In this document: piece by piece, positions 6,663 to 14,332 of the stretch
How positions within the stretch are numbered: the stretch's first letter is position 1
Layout: every line of letters begins with the position of its first letter
NCBI RefSeq assembly: GCF_900186535.1
Contig: NZ_FYDE01000004.1
Span: 62,001 to 126,000 of the forward strand
DNA length: 64,000 bases
Source of the DNA: Marasmitruncus massiliensis
Lineage (GTDB): Bacteria; Bacillota; Clostridia; Oscillospirales; Ruminococcaceae
Direction: 5' to 3'
Notes under the pieces: model-generated
What the model saw: only the letters and a program-made list of their open reading frames with translations
What the model was told of the DNA's origin: nothing
Database searches by the model: none
Made by a program: the position numbers and the translations under genes

Positions 6663-8456
6663 ATGAGTAGTGGAAATGAACCTTTAATCAAATCAATAAG
6701 TGTCTCTCAAATGTTTGGCTTATATACTCAAAATAAATTAATTGTTAACAGAAAATATCAGCGTAAACTTTGCTGGACAATCGAAGAAAAGCGCAACTTC
6801 ATTGATACAATCATGAATAATTTACCGGTCCCAATGTTTTTACTCGCTGAGGTTGATAATGGGAACTTAGAAATTATTGATGGTATGCAAAGACTTGATG
6901 CGATTTGTTCACTTATTGAGCAAAAATATAGTTTGAAGTCTGGCTTTTTTGATCTCGAAACAATGCCAGATACAATTGATTTAGTTCGCAAAGGAAAACT
7001 GCTTCAAAAGGGAGGGAAAATAACATCGGACATATGTAAAACTATAGCAAATTACCCTTTGCCTGTTTCGATATTTACTGAAAATTCGAGTCGAATAGAA
7101 GAAGCATTCAAAAGAATTAATTCTACAGGAAAGCATTTGTCCCTTCAAGAACTTAGGCAAGTAGGGGTAAATAGCAAATTTGCTAATTTGGTAAGAGAAT
7201 TATCCGCTGAAGTACGTGGAGATATTTCAGAAGATATATTGTTGCTAAACAATATGTCAAACATTAGTTTGAGTAATCATCGATTAAATTATGGTATATA
7301 TACCGGAAATATCTTTTGGATTAATCATGAGGTAATAAACACAACTGCGCTCAGAGCATCTCGAGATGAAGAAATAATTGCTTTTATTATAGCCAATATG
7401 ATATTAGCTCCTGGAGATCGAGATGCATATAATGCTGACACTTTAAATAAATATTACGGATACGACGCTAACCCACTTAATTCTAAAGTTCCATTGGAAA
7501 TGACGAAAATCGAGGATGCTGTTGACAGAATTTCCCTCAAAATTATAAAAACACAATTTAACACAATTTTTTCATTAATAAAAGAAATATTAGAAGAGAA
7601 TAAAAGCACAGTTAAAAACTGCATTTTTACTTCTTTTACCAAATTGAAAGACCTAGCTTATCCATTTCAAGCAGTGTTTATGGCCATTTATACACTAATC
7701 TATAAAGAAAACTTGCAAGCTGTTGACCATACATTATTATATAAAAATTTGAAAGGAATTGGAAATGACCTTTTTTCTGATGATACACTAGATCAGCTAC
7801 GTTTTGTTGTAAAAATGAATTCTACAATATCTTTCATTTCTGGGAAAATTAGACCCGCTTTCTCGATTGCAAGGGTTAGTGATCCTGCAGTTGATGATTG
7901 GACAATGCAATGTACAAGTATAATCATGAAATCAAGAACGGAACAAAATTTTTATGATTACAAAATTGGACTTACAACATTTGGAGCAAAAAAGTTCAAT
8001 ATAGAGTGCTTGGAGAAAATTATAAAATCACTAACAGCGATAAATAATATAGGACCTAATCATATAGGCTATATTTTAATAGGGATTGCAGATAATTTGG
8101 AAGCTGCAGAAAATTATAAAAAGGTATATGGAGAAAGTTATAAAACAGTTGACAGAGTTTTTATTACAGGCATAGAAGCGGAAGCTGCAGCATTACACCA
8201 ATCAATTGATAGATATACTCATAATTTTAAAGAGTACATACAGAATACATTGTCAATACCTACAGCTTATAAACTACATATTATTCAAAATATGTTTACT
8301 CCATTATACTATGGAAAGCAGCTAATTGTCTTGAAAACAGATTTTGGTGAACCTGTTATGTATAACAAAAAATTGTATCAAAGAATGTTTACGGATGTGG
8401 ATGAAGTAGACCCCACTCAGTATAATTTGATTTATAAAAAATTTTATTCAGTATAA
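6663..8456 (+). CDS. DUF262 protein with C-terminal AlbA_2 (Schlafen-like) domain, putative defence protein
   Basis: Residues about 20-180 (numbered from the upstream ATG at 6657) form a DUF262 ParB/Srx-like domain: YQRKLCW, then the DGMQRLDAI nucleotide-binding motif at 75-83 and FKRINSTGKHLS at 151-162. DUF262 is the N-terminal part of GmrS-type and many other phage-defence proteins. No HNH (DUF1524) domain follows. Instead residues about 425-590 resemble AlbA_2: TEQNFYDYKIG with E429, D434 and K436, then LTAINN, YILIGIADN and a final GEPVMYNKKLYQRM strand pair. The start is placed at the second ATG because AAAGAGG is eight bases before it but only two before the first. Codon use is AT-rich, unlike the repair genes. 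DNA or RNA cleavage is possible but unproven. Confidence 0.75.
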   Translation: MSSGNEPLIKSISVSQMFGLYTQNKLIVNRKYQRKLCWTIEEKRNFIDTIMNNLPVPMFLLAEVDNGNLEIIDGMQRLDAICSLIEQKYSLKSGFFDLETMPDTIDLVRKGKLLQKGGKITSDICKTIANYPLPVSIFTENSSRIEEAFKRINSTGKHLSLQELRQVGVNSKFANLVRELSAEVRGDISEDILLLNNMSNISLSNHRLNYGIYTGNIFWINHEVINTTALRASRDEEIIAFIIANMILAPGDRDAYNADTLNKYYGYDANPLNSKVPLEMTKIEDAVDRISLKIIKTQFNTIFSLIKEILEENKSTVKNCIFTSFTKLKDLAYPFQAVFMAIYTLIYKENLQAVDHTLLYKNLKGIGNDLFSDDTLDQLRFVVKMNSTISFISGKIRPAFSIARVSDPAVDDWTMQCTSIIMKSRTEQNFYDYKIGLTTFGAKKFNIECLEKIIKSLTAINNIGPNHIGYILIGIADNLEAAENYKKVYGESYKTVDRVFITGIEAEAAALHQSIDRYTHNFKEYIQNTLSIPTAYKLHIIQNMFTPLYYGKQLIVLKTDFGEPVMYNKKLYQRMFTDVDEVDPTQYNLIYKKFYSV

Positions 8457-8661
8457 TTTGCTTGTTATTTGAGATGAAAGGAAAAGTTCTATTTTTGTCC
8501 GACTCTAAACTATATGGTTAGTTTAATTCCCCATTGGTACAAGAAACGAATTGCTGATTATTGTTTATGACATGCTCAAACTCGAGAAGGCCGTTGTTCA
8601 TATACCCTGCATAGGAGGTATCAAGGAAAACGCGAGCTGCCCATTATGTTTATACAGGCAT

Positions 8662-8685
8662 AGCGCAAGGGGTACCCCTTGCGCT
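8662..8685 (+). repeat. 24-bp perfect palindrome in the 8457-8725 spacer
   Basis: AGCGCAAGGGGT followed directly by its complement ACCCCTTGCGCT, then TTT. It may act as a terminator. Just upstream, 8569-8661, a GC-richer 30-codon frame without a start (ending GKRELPIMFIQA) looks like the end of a lost gene. The rest of the spacer is featureless AT-rich DNA. Confidence 0.55.
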
Positions 8686-8725
8686 TTCCAATAGTAGAAT
8701 AATAAATAGGCAAAAGGAGATCAAG

Positions 8726-9913
8726 ATGGAGCAAATCTCTTTTAATGATCTTGAACGAGAGAGATCATTATTTTCCTTGCCAGGCCGAACCGCATATATA
8801 GATGAATGTGGCAACTTTGGTTTTGATTTCAATAATGGAGGATCAAAGTTCTATATCTTATGTGCAGTTGTTGTAAAAAACTCTGATATTGACAAACTCC
8901 ATGCTGCTGTGTCTGTTGTAAAGCTAAATAATGGCTTCGGTCAAACTGAAATGAAATCGAGTGCAATTGGCAGCAACTATCAAAGAAGAAGTAAGATAGT
9001 TGCAGAATTATTGCCAATCGAGTTTAGAGTAATTCTGTTTGTGGCAGATAAGCAGGCATTTATAAGTGGTAGCCCACTTACTTCCTACAGGCAATCCTTC
9101 ATTAAATTTCTTCACCAGCGCTTATATAATGTCCTTTATAATGCATATCCAAAACTGAATATAGTTGAAGACAAAATAGGGACTTCAGAATTTCAGGATT
9201 CCTTTAAAAAATACGTCCGAGAGCATCGGCCCGCGAATCTGTTTAATGAATATGATTTTGATTATACTGACAGTAAGGACTCGTTGCTAGTTCAGTTGGC
9301 TGATATAGTTGGTGGCACAATAAACAAAGTATATATTGATGACCATGCACCACATTATCTGGAAATGCTAAAGGGTAAAATCCTTTGCATCGAAGACTTT
9401 CCGAATAGAACCATTCCATATTTTTCTTCAGCCATTTCTAAGAACACGCAATATGACGAAACTGTTTTTAGCCTTGCCATCCAACAGGCTAAATCGTTTA
9501 TTACTAAATATGAGTATAACGAACTATTTGAAAAAAAGCTACAGATTGCGTTGTTAAAACACCTAATATTTCAAGTCTACAACGTTGATCCATATAACTA
9601 TATTTCATCGCCTCAGTTATTGTCAGTCTTAGAAGAATACGCTGATTCGAGAATCCGTCCAAATTATTTATATCGAAGAATTATAGCTCCTTTGCGAGAC
9701 GCAGGGGTTATTCTTGCTAGTTGTGCACATGGGTATAAGATACCAATATCAGTTGAAGATATTACAACGTATCTTAATCAGACACATACCATAGTGTCTC
9801 CTATGCTTCATAGAATTGAGATATGTAGGAACTTAATTAGACAGAATACTGAGAATGCATTGGATGTGCTGAATGACCCCGCTTTTTTAAAATATAAAAA
9901 CTACTTTGATTAG
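8726..9913 (+). CDS. DUF3800 domain protein with C-terminal winged-helix-like region
   Basis: The N-terminal signature YIDECGNFG (residues 24-32) matches DUF3800 (usual form YIDESG), and DSLLVQLADIVGGTI (185-199) matches the second family block with its D-x(7)-D acidic pair; together these suggest an RNase H-like metal-binding fold. Residues about 285-340 (LLSVLEEYADSRIRPNYLYRRIIAPLRDAGVI) read as a winged helix. AAAAGGAG precedes the ATG by seven bases. DUF3800 genes are common in defence islands and near restriction systems, but the activity is not established. It stands alone with large spacers on both sides. Ser-to-Cys in YIDESG is the one variation in the core motif. Confidence 0.75.
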   Translation: MEQISFNDLERERSLFSLPGRTAYIDECGNFGFDFNNGGSKFYILCAVVVKNSDIDKLHAAVSVVKLNNGFGQTEMKSSAIGSNYQRRSKIVAELLPIEFRVILFVADKQAFISGSPLTSYRQSFIKFLHQRLYNVLYNAYPKLNIVEDKIGTSEFQDSFKKYVREHRPANLFNEYDFDYTDSKDSLLVQLADIVGGTINKVYIDDHAPHYLEMLKGKILCIEDFPNRTIPYFSSAISKNTQYDETVFSLAIQQAKSFITKYEYNELFEKKLQIALLKHLIFQVYNVDPYNYISSPQLLSVLEEYADSRIRPNYLYRRIIAPLRDAGVILASCAHGYKIPISVEDITTYLNQTHTIVSPMLHRIEICRNLIRQNTENALDVLNDPAFLKYKNYFD

Positions 9914-9960
9914 GGCTCAAATGAACTTCTTATAATGTTTAATTTGTGGCGTTTCAATCG

Positions 9961-10060
9961 GTCGCACCTCGCATGAGGTGAGTGGATTGAATTGAAATTA
10001 TCGAGAGAAATCTTGCTTTAATGGCGTGTAGCACCTCGCATGAGGTGCTTGGATTGAGAT
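9961..10060 (+). CRISPR. Degenerate type I-C-like CRISPR mini-array: two repeats, one spacer
   Basis: Repeat 1 (9961-9993) and repeat 2 (10028-10060) agree at 28 of 33 positions and enclose a 34-bp unique spacer (9994-10027), the size normal for type I-C. Both carry the hairpin CACCTC-GCAT-GAGGTG and a GGATTGA 3' end, like the known I-C repeat pattern GTCGC-hairpin-GTGGATTGAAAT. Repeat 1 has a 5-bp ATTGA duplication at its end; repeat 2 differs at positions 3, 21 and 22. No cas gene is present in the window. Strand is set by the GGATTGAAAT-like end. A pair of unrelated regulatory hairpins is the alternative. Confidence 0.5.
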
Positions 10061-10146
10061 TTGTAAAAAGCTGTTTGTTTATACAAGTTATAGCTATACC
10101 GTAAAGCAAAAGCACATACTAAAGAAAGGTAATGAGAGGAAAAGAC

Positions 10147-12177
10147 ATGCCATATATGACCATAGACTTTACGTATGACCAAAAAGATAAAAAAGAAAAA
10201 TTAGATCGCATTACTCAAAAAACATGGAATTTTTTTATACGTGATGCAAGGCGGCAACGAGGATTTGAGAACCGCGAAGGTCAACAGAATATGGCATTAG
10301 ATATTATTCAAGCAATAGAATCTAACCAGCATATAGCGGTGGAGGCGGGAGTTGGTATTGGAAAATCTTTTGCTTATCTTGTGCCTGCCTTACTTTACAA
10401 TCGTGAGTTTGCAACTCCAGTTGCAATTGCGACTTCAACAATTGCTCTGCAGGAACAATTAAAATCAGATATTAAGGTTCTAAAAAAACTTCTCAATTTG
10501 CACCCGGAAGTAATTCTGGCAAAGGGCCAGACTCACTACGTTTGTCGTATGAGGGCTGATAATTATCTGAGTCAAAAAAAGGACAAATTAACAGAAATGC
10601 TCCGCCGAGATATTAAACAAGGTAAAAGTGATCGAAGAGACTTCGAATATGACATTGAAAATAGAATTTGGGATAATATTAATATTAGAGATTATGGTTT
10701 TAAAACGTGTGATCGCTGCCACTATAAAAAGCGTTGTTCGTTTAAAATCATGAGAGATGCTATGATAAGCACTAATGGAATTGTTCTTTGCAATCAGGAT
10801 CTCCTAACGGTTCATCTTCAAAAAATAAGCGGGGGATTTTCGCCTCTTTTCAATCCTAAACTATCGCTAATTGTAATAGATGAGGCTCACAATTTGGAGG
10901 ATAAGGTTCGTAATGTGTTTATTAAAAGGTATGGTAAGGAACAAATCATGGCTCATATTGTTCAGGCCAGTAAAAGTGTACGAAAACACGGTACAAATAT
11001 AGATGTACTTATCGACAAACTAAATTTAGTATTAGATAAATTCTATGATCATTTGCAAAGATTAATTCGAATACAAATCAATACAGCAATGAATGATATG
11101 AAGTATGCAGATAGATTTTTTCTGCCTTTTGACGATGAAACAAAATTATTGATAAAAGACACTTACAGAGTTATCTCAAGAATTTCTGAAAACGTTCAGC
11201 TTCATTCCGCAATGAATAACAGATTATTTGACGCAGCAATTGATGAAGTAATCACGATCGAGAATTTTTTTGCAAAATTAAATTAACAAAACAAAAAGAA
11301 CTTGTATTGGCTTGAACAGAACAATAAAAGTGTAGGTATAGTTTCTTGCCCCAAAAATACTGCGGCGCTGGTGAGCCGGTTATATTTTGAAAATGAAAAA
11401 TTTAGAACTATCATGACTTCGGCAACTCTTACTAACACTGTTTATGGAAGTGAAGAAGAAAAATATGCCTACTTCATGTCTAATACTGGTTTTCCAATCA
11501 AAAACGGTAAAGGTTTTCTATCTGAACCAAAGCCATCTCCATTTCCTTACGACGAACATGCGATGATTTATTACTGTGCTGATCTTCCACACCCAACAAA
11601 ACAGCACAAAGAGTTCATGGATAAAGCGGTTAATAGGCTTGTTGAACTTTTCGAAATTTCCCATGGGAAAGCCCTTGTATTGTTTACAGCGAAATCCGAT
11701 CTGGAACAAGTCTATAAGTTGTTGTCGGGAATGAACTTGCCTTATAAAATACTTAGGCAACAAGGTAATTCATCTCAGGAGAAAATTACAGGGGAGTTCC
11801 GTGAGAACACAGATTCAGTATTGCTTGGCACAGGAGCCTATTGGGAAGGGATTAATATTAAAGGAGAGAGTCTCTCTAATCTAATAATCTTTCGATTGCC
11901 GTTTCCTATACCGGATCCGATTATCCAATATAAAGGTTCTATGGCAAAAGACGCTCTTATGGATGTTAATGTTCCTGAGATGATTTTGAAATTAAAGCAA
12001 GGAATAGGCAGGCTGATTAGAAATTTTGATGATAAGGGCATTGTTTCTATTGTAGATTCCCGCCTTAATGACAATTCTACAGCCCCATATAAAGATATGG
12101 TATGGGCCGCGCTTCCGATCCATAATCGCACAAGCAGTTTAGAAGAAATCAGGACTTTTTATAGAAAACTTTTTTAA
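10147..12177 (+). pseudogene. DinG/XPD-family helicase interrupted by one in-frame stop
   Basis: The two halves (10147-11286 and 11287-12177) lie in the same frame, separated only by a TAA at 11284-11286. The first half has Walker A EAGVGIGKS, the four iron-sulphur cysteines (C138, then C193-x2-C196-x5-C202, counted from the ATG at 10132) and the DEAH box. The second has TSATL, the GTGAYWEG motif V region and QGIGRLIR motif VI. All helicase motifs are intact, so the stop is recent or suppressed. The second half has no credible start (a TTG without a ribosome site). The ATG at 10147 is preferred because GAGAGG precedes it by eight bases. This is a 5'-3' ATP-dependent DNA helicase by family. 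Confidence 0.8.
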
Positions 12178-12187
12178 ATATATCAGT

Positions 12188-12217
12188 AAAAGACCTGATA
12201 ATGAAATCAGGTCTTTT
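12188..12217 (+). terminator. Terminator of the DinG-like gene
   Basis: AAAAGACCTGAT, 6-nt loop, ATCAGGTCTTTT: a 12-bp perfect stem starting ten bases after the stop. Confidence 0.8.
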
Positions 12218-12230
12218 GTGTATATCTATA

Positions 12231-12259
12231 TTGCAATTTTTGGAATAGCATGGTATAAT
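12231..12259 (+). promoter_or_regulatory. Strong promoter of the candidate small RNA
   Basis: -35 TTGCAA, 17-bp spacer, -10 TATAAT (with a TGG just before it). Predicted start is near 12266. Confidence 0.65.
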
Positions 12260-12265
12260 ATTCCT

Positions 12266-12476
12266 ATGGAGTTATATTATGACAGCAAAAAAACTCCCAC
12301 AGCATACCGATTGCTTCCAACAACCGGTATGCATGCGCCTTAAAAGATGTTAAAGCACAACATCCATAAGACTTATGAGAGGTTCTTTCCATGATATTTT
12401 ATCATGGTTAAGATACATTTTTCAAGGGCTTTTAGATGTTTCAGTGAAAGGTAACATCTGGAAGCTCTTATTTTTT
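12266..12476 (+). ncRNA. Candidate structured small RNA, about 210 nt
   Basis: Between a good promoter and a terminator lie five consecutive hairpins: GGAGTT/AACTCC (12268-12297), GCATACCG/CGGTATGC (12302-12332), GATGTT/AACATC (12346-12364), CCATGATA/TATCATGG (12389-12407) and the terminator stem (12424-12469). The only reading frames are 18 and 25 codons and overlap the first two stems; the ATG at 12266 would sit on the predicted transcription start. No known RNA family was recognised by eye. The call rests on geometry only. Confidence 0.4.
12424..12476 (+). terminator. Terminator ending the candidate small RNA
   Basis: AAGGGCTTTTAGATGTT pairs over 17 positions (three G-U) with AACATCTGGAAGCTCTT across a 12-nt loop, followed by ATTTTTT. 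Confidence 0.65.
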
Positions 12477-12570
12477 GGTGTTAACGTCTACCCGGCGTTT
12501 TCACATACAAGCAAGTACCCGCCCTGAGCGGCGCTCCTTGACAACTTATGTCACACACGAGGTTAGATAC

Positions 12571-12748
12571 ATGAATCCAGAGCAATTCATCTAGTTGGTG
12601 AATCTGCCATGACGCTTTCATGAAATACGCCGCTGAGATGGGGCAGGAACGCGCCTTATATGTGATGACACATGGTGAGCATTGTCTACACAGCAATGCT
12701 CTGTATCACGCGCACGATGCGATTGGGGACGGCTTTGGCCATCCGTAG
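12571..12748 (+). pseudogene. Decayed short gene, unrecognised
   Basis: GAGG precedes an ATG at 12571 (MNPEQFI), which meets TAG after seven codons. One frame over, from 12602, an uninterrupted stretch (HDAFMKYAAEMGQERALYVM and on to DGFGHP) runs to a stop at 12748 and has the amino-acid balance of real protein. A nonsense change plus a frameshift in a gene of about 58 codons would explain this. No family was recognised. Confidence 0.3.
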
Positions 12749-12949
12749 CAGGCAGTTAGCGAAAATCAAAAGTGTGGTGCCTTTGAACTGCGATGACAAC
12801 CAATTCGCTGGTTACGCTTCAGGCGGTCTGTCCGATACCAACGGACAAGCTCGTGGTATTCCATTATTTTGGAGCGTGCAAGTATGTGTAAGTTTATATA
12901 AAACGGTGGGGCGTTGTTTACCCAATGCCCTGCCGTTTATATACTAATC
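12749..12949. other. Spacer with a weak short ORF and a hairpin
   Basis: A 32-codon plus-strand frame at 12793-12891 (starting MTTNSLVTLQAVCPIPTDK) has no ribosome site and is doubtful. At about 12893-12943 arms TATATAAAACGG and CCGTTTATATA enclose GGGC/GCCC pairs, a terminator-like hairpin. Nothing else was seen. Confidence 0.35.
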
Positions 12950-12993
12950 TTAACAGAAAATGAGCCTGAACGCTCAGACTCGTTTTCTGTTAA
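12950..12993 (-). terminator. Terminator of the tRNA-Val/tRNA-Ala transcript
   Basis: On the minus strand, GAG-T-CTGA and TCAG-G-CTC pair around a short loop, followed by ATTTTC, only a few bases past the tRNA 3' end. Outer arms TTAACAGAAAA and TTTTCTGTTAA extend the symmetry, so it could also stop plus-strand transcription. Confidence 0.65.
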
Positions 12994-12997
12994 CAAT

Positions 12998-13073
12998 TGG
13001 TGGAGACGAAGAGGATCGAACTCTCGACCTTACGGATGCGAACCGTACGCTCTCCCAGCTGAGCTACGCCCCC
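12998..13073 (-). tRNA. tRNA-Ala (anticodon CGC)
   Basis: Full cloverleaf with encoded CCA. The acceptor GGGGGCG pairs with CGTCTCC and contains the G3-U70 pair that identifies alanine. The D-arm is GCTC-AGCTGGGA-GAGC; the anticodon stem TACGG/CCGTA holds loop TTCGCAT (anticodon CGC, codon GCG); the T-arm is GAGAG-TTCGATC-CTCTT. Confidence 0.93.
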
Positions 13074-13081
13074 AAATGGTA

Positions 13082-13104
13082 CCGGACAAGCAGAACCTGT
13101 CCGG
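13082..13104 (-). repeat. Hairpin between the two tRNA genes
   Basis: CCGGACA and TGTCCGG enclose a 9-nt loop. It is likely a processing or spacing structure within the common precursor. No T-run is placed to make it a strong terminator. Confidence 0.4.
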
Positions 13105-13111
13105 ATTTTGC

Positions 13112-13188
13112 TGGTGGGAATAGAGGGACTCGAACCCGCGACTTCCTGCGTGTGATGCAGGCACTCTAACCAGCTGAGCTATACTCCC
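13112..13188 (-). tRNA. tRNA-Val (anticodon CAC)
   Basis: Cloverleaf with encoded CCA. Acceptor GGGAGTA/TATTCCC, D-arm GCTCAGCTGGTTAGAGT, anticodon stem CCTGC/GCAGG with loop ATCACAC (anticodon CAC, codon GUG), T-arm GCGGG-TTCGAGT-CCCTC. It is upstream of tRNA-Ala in the same direction. Confidence 0.93.
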
Positions 13189-13256
13189 GACGCAAGAAAT
13201 AGTATAGCATTTTTAAGGGGGCTTGTAAAGACCAAATTTGCAAAAATTGAAATAAA

Positions 13257-14303
13257 TTAAGAAGGCAAATTTGCAAAAGTAACTATTTTTTGTGGAACCC
13301 ATACATATCTTCCATCCAGTTCTGGAACTGATTCTTTGGGGTCTGAACCTGTTGCAAGCGCATAGGCAATATTGAAAATCGCTTCGGCCTGCCCTTTGGA
13401 ATCATTTAAGACGCTGCCGGTGAGCGTCCTGTCCCTAATTGCTTCAAGCGCGGGAGGAGTTGCGTCAATTCCGACGATTACCGGCAATTGGTCCAATTCG
13501 GCGGCGGAGTAAGCGTCAATCGCGCCAAGAGCCATGTCGTCATTATTGCAGAAAATCACTTCGATCCGGTCCCCTAAATCCTCTATCCAGCGGGACATGA
13601 TAGCCGATGCCTGTGACCGCTGCCAGTTCGCGGTCTCATTTGCCAGTTTTTCAACTTCAACTCCGGCATTGGTTACTTCCTTTACAGAATACTCTGTCCG
13701 GATCAGTGCGTCCTGGTGCCCCTGTTCGCCTTCCAGCATGACATACTGGAGCCTCCCGTCGCCATTCCGGTCAACGGCTTGAGGGGAGGACTGATAAGCC
13801 CTGACAACAACCTGCCCCTGCATTTGGCCGGCTTCCCGGGCGTCGGAGCCGACATAATAAACTTTTTCCCAGCGCTGCAAATCCTCTTCGACAGGTTCCC
13901 GGTTAAAAAACACAACCGGGATATCCGCGGACTTTGCTTTGTCGATAATGACAGACGCCGCGGTACGGTCGACTTCGTTCACACAGATCACATCATAGCC
14001 CTGAGATAAAAATTTGTCTACCTGGTCGTTTTGGACGCCCTGGTTCCCCTTGCCGTCCAGAATATTGACTATGATTTTGACATTTTCCGATGCCTCGCGG
14101 TTTTTTACAATTGCCTCAAAATTTTTTTGAATGGTAGAGATAAATGTGTCATCCTGTCTGTAAAGGGTCATGCCGATCTTGATTTGCCGCATATGGCTTT
14201 CCGATTCCGAACTGGTCTGGAGGGCACACCCATTTGTCAGGGCGCACAAGCAGACTGCTGCCGCAAGCGGCAGAACAAAAGCCATCAGGGGGTGCTTTTT
14301 CAT
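13257..14303 (-). CDS. Galactose-type sugar-binding lipoprotein, probable sensor subunit
   Basis: This is a periplasmic-binding-protein type I lipoprotein (N-terminal hydrophobic helix, lipobox ending NGC) closely resembling the MglB encoded at 21715. The calcium-loop block DRNGDGRLQYVMLEGEQGHQDA-like, CNNDDMALGAIDAY and VGIDATPPALEAI are all shared. The ATG at 14303 is chosen because GGAGG lies nine bases upstream. It has no ABC partner of its own; it ends a row of response regulator, kinase and another binding protein. The likely job is to present bound sugar to the kinase rather than to transport. Confidence 0.8.
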   Translation of the reverse strand: MKKHPLMAFVLPLAAAVCLCALTNGCALQTSSESESHMRQIKIGMTLYRQDDTFISTIQKNFEAIVKNREASENVKIIVNILDGKGNQGVQNDQVDKFLSQGYDVICVNEVDRTAASVIIDKAKSADIPVVFFNREPVEEDLQRWEKVYYVGSDAREAGQMQGQVVVRAYQSSPQAVDRNGDGRLQYVMLEGEQGHQDALIRTEYSVKEVTNAGVEVEKLANETANWQRSQASAIMSRWIEDLGDRIEVIFCNNDDMALGAIDAYSAAELDQLPVIVGIDATPPALEAIRDRTLTGSVLNDSKGQAEAIFNIAYALATGSDPKESVPELDGRYVWVPQKIVTFANLPS

Positions 14304-14332
14304 GTGACGCGCCTCCAATTGATAAATTTGTG

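Noticed and set aside
6509-6691. Antisense short frame before the DUF262 gene
   Set aside because: Runs across a good promoter and has no ribosome site.
10028-12177. A type IV CRISPR locus (DinG plus array)
   Set aside because: Type IV-A systems also carry csf genes, none of which is present, and the repeats look like type I-C. Only the chance nearness of DinG and repeats remains.
12266-12476. 6S RNA, tmRNA or a retron RNA
   Set aside because: No long closing stem with a central bubble, no tRNA-like end or tag frame, and no reverse transcriptase nearby.
12998-13073. tRNA-Ala 3' end as an integration site
   Set aside because: An intact tRNA terminator lies between the tRNA end and the island, and no repeat of the tRNA 3' end was found leftward within the window; the link is kept only as a possibility.
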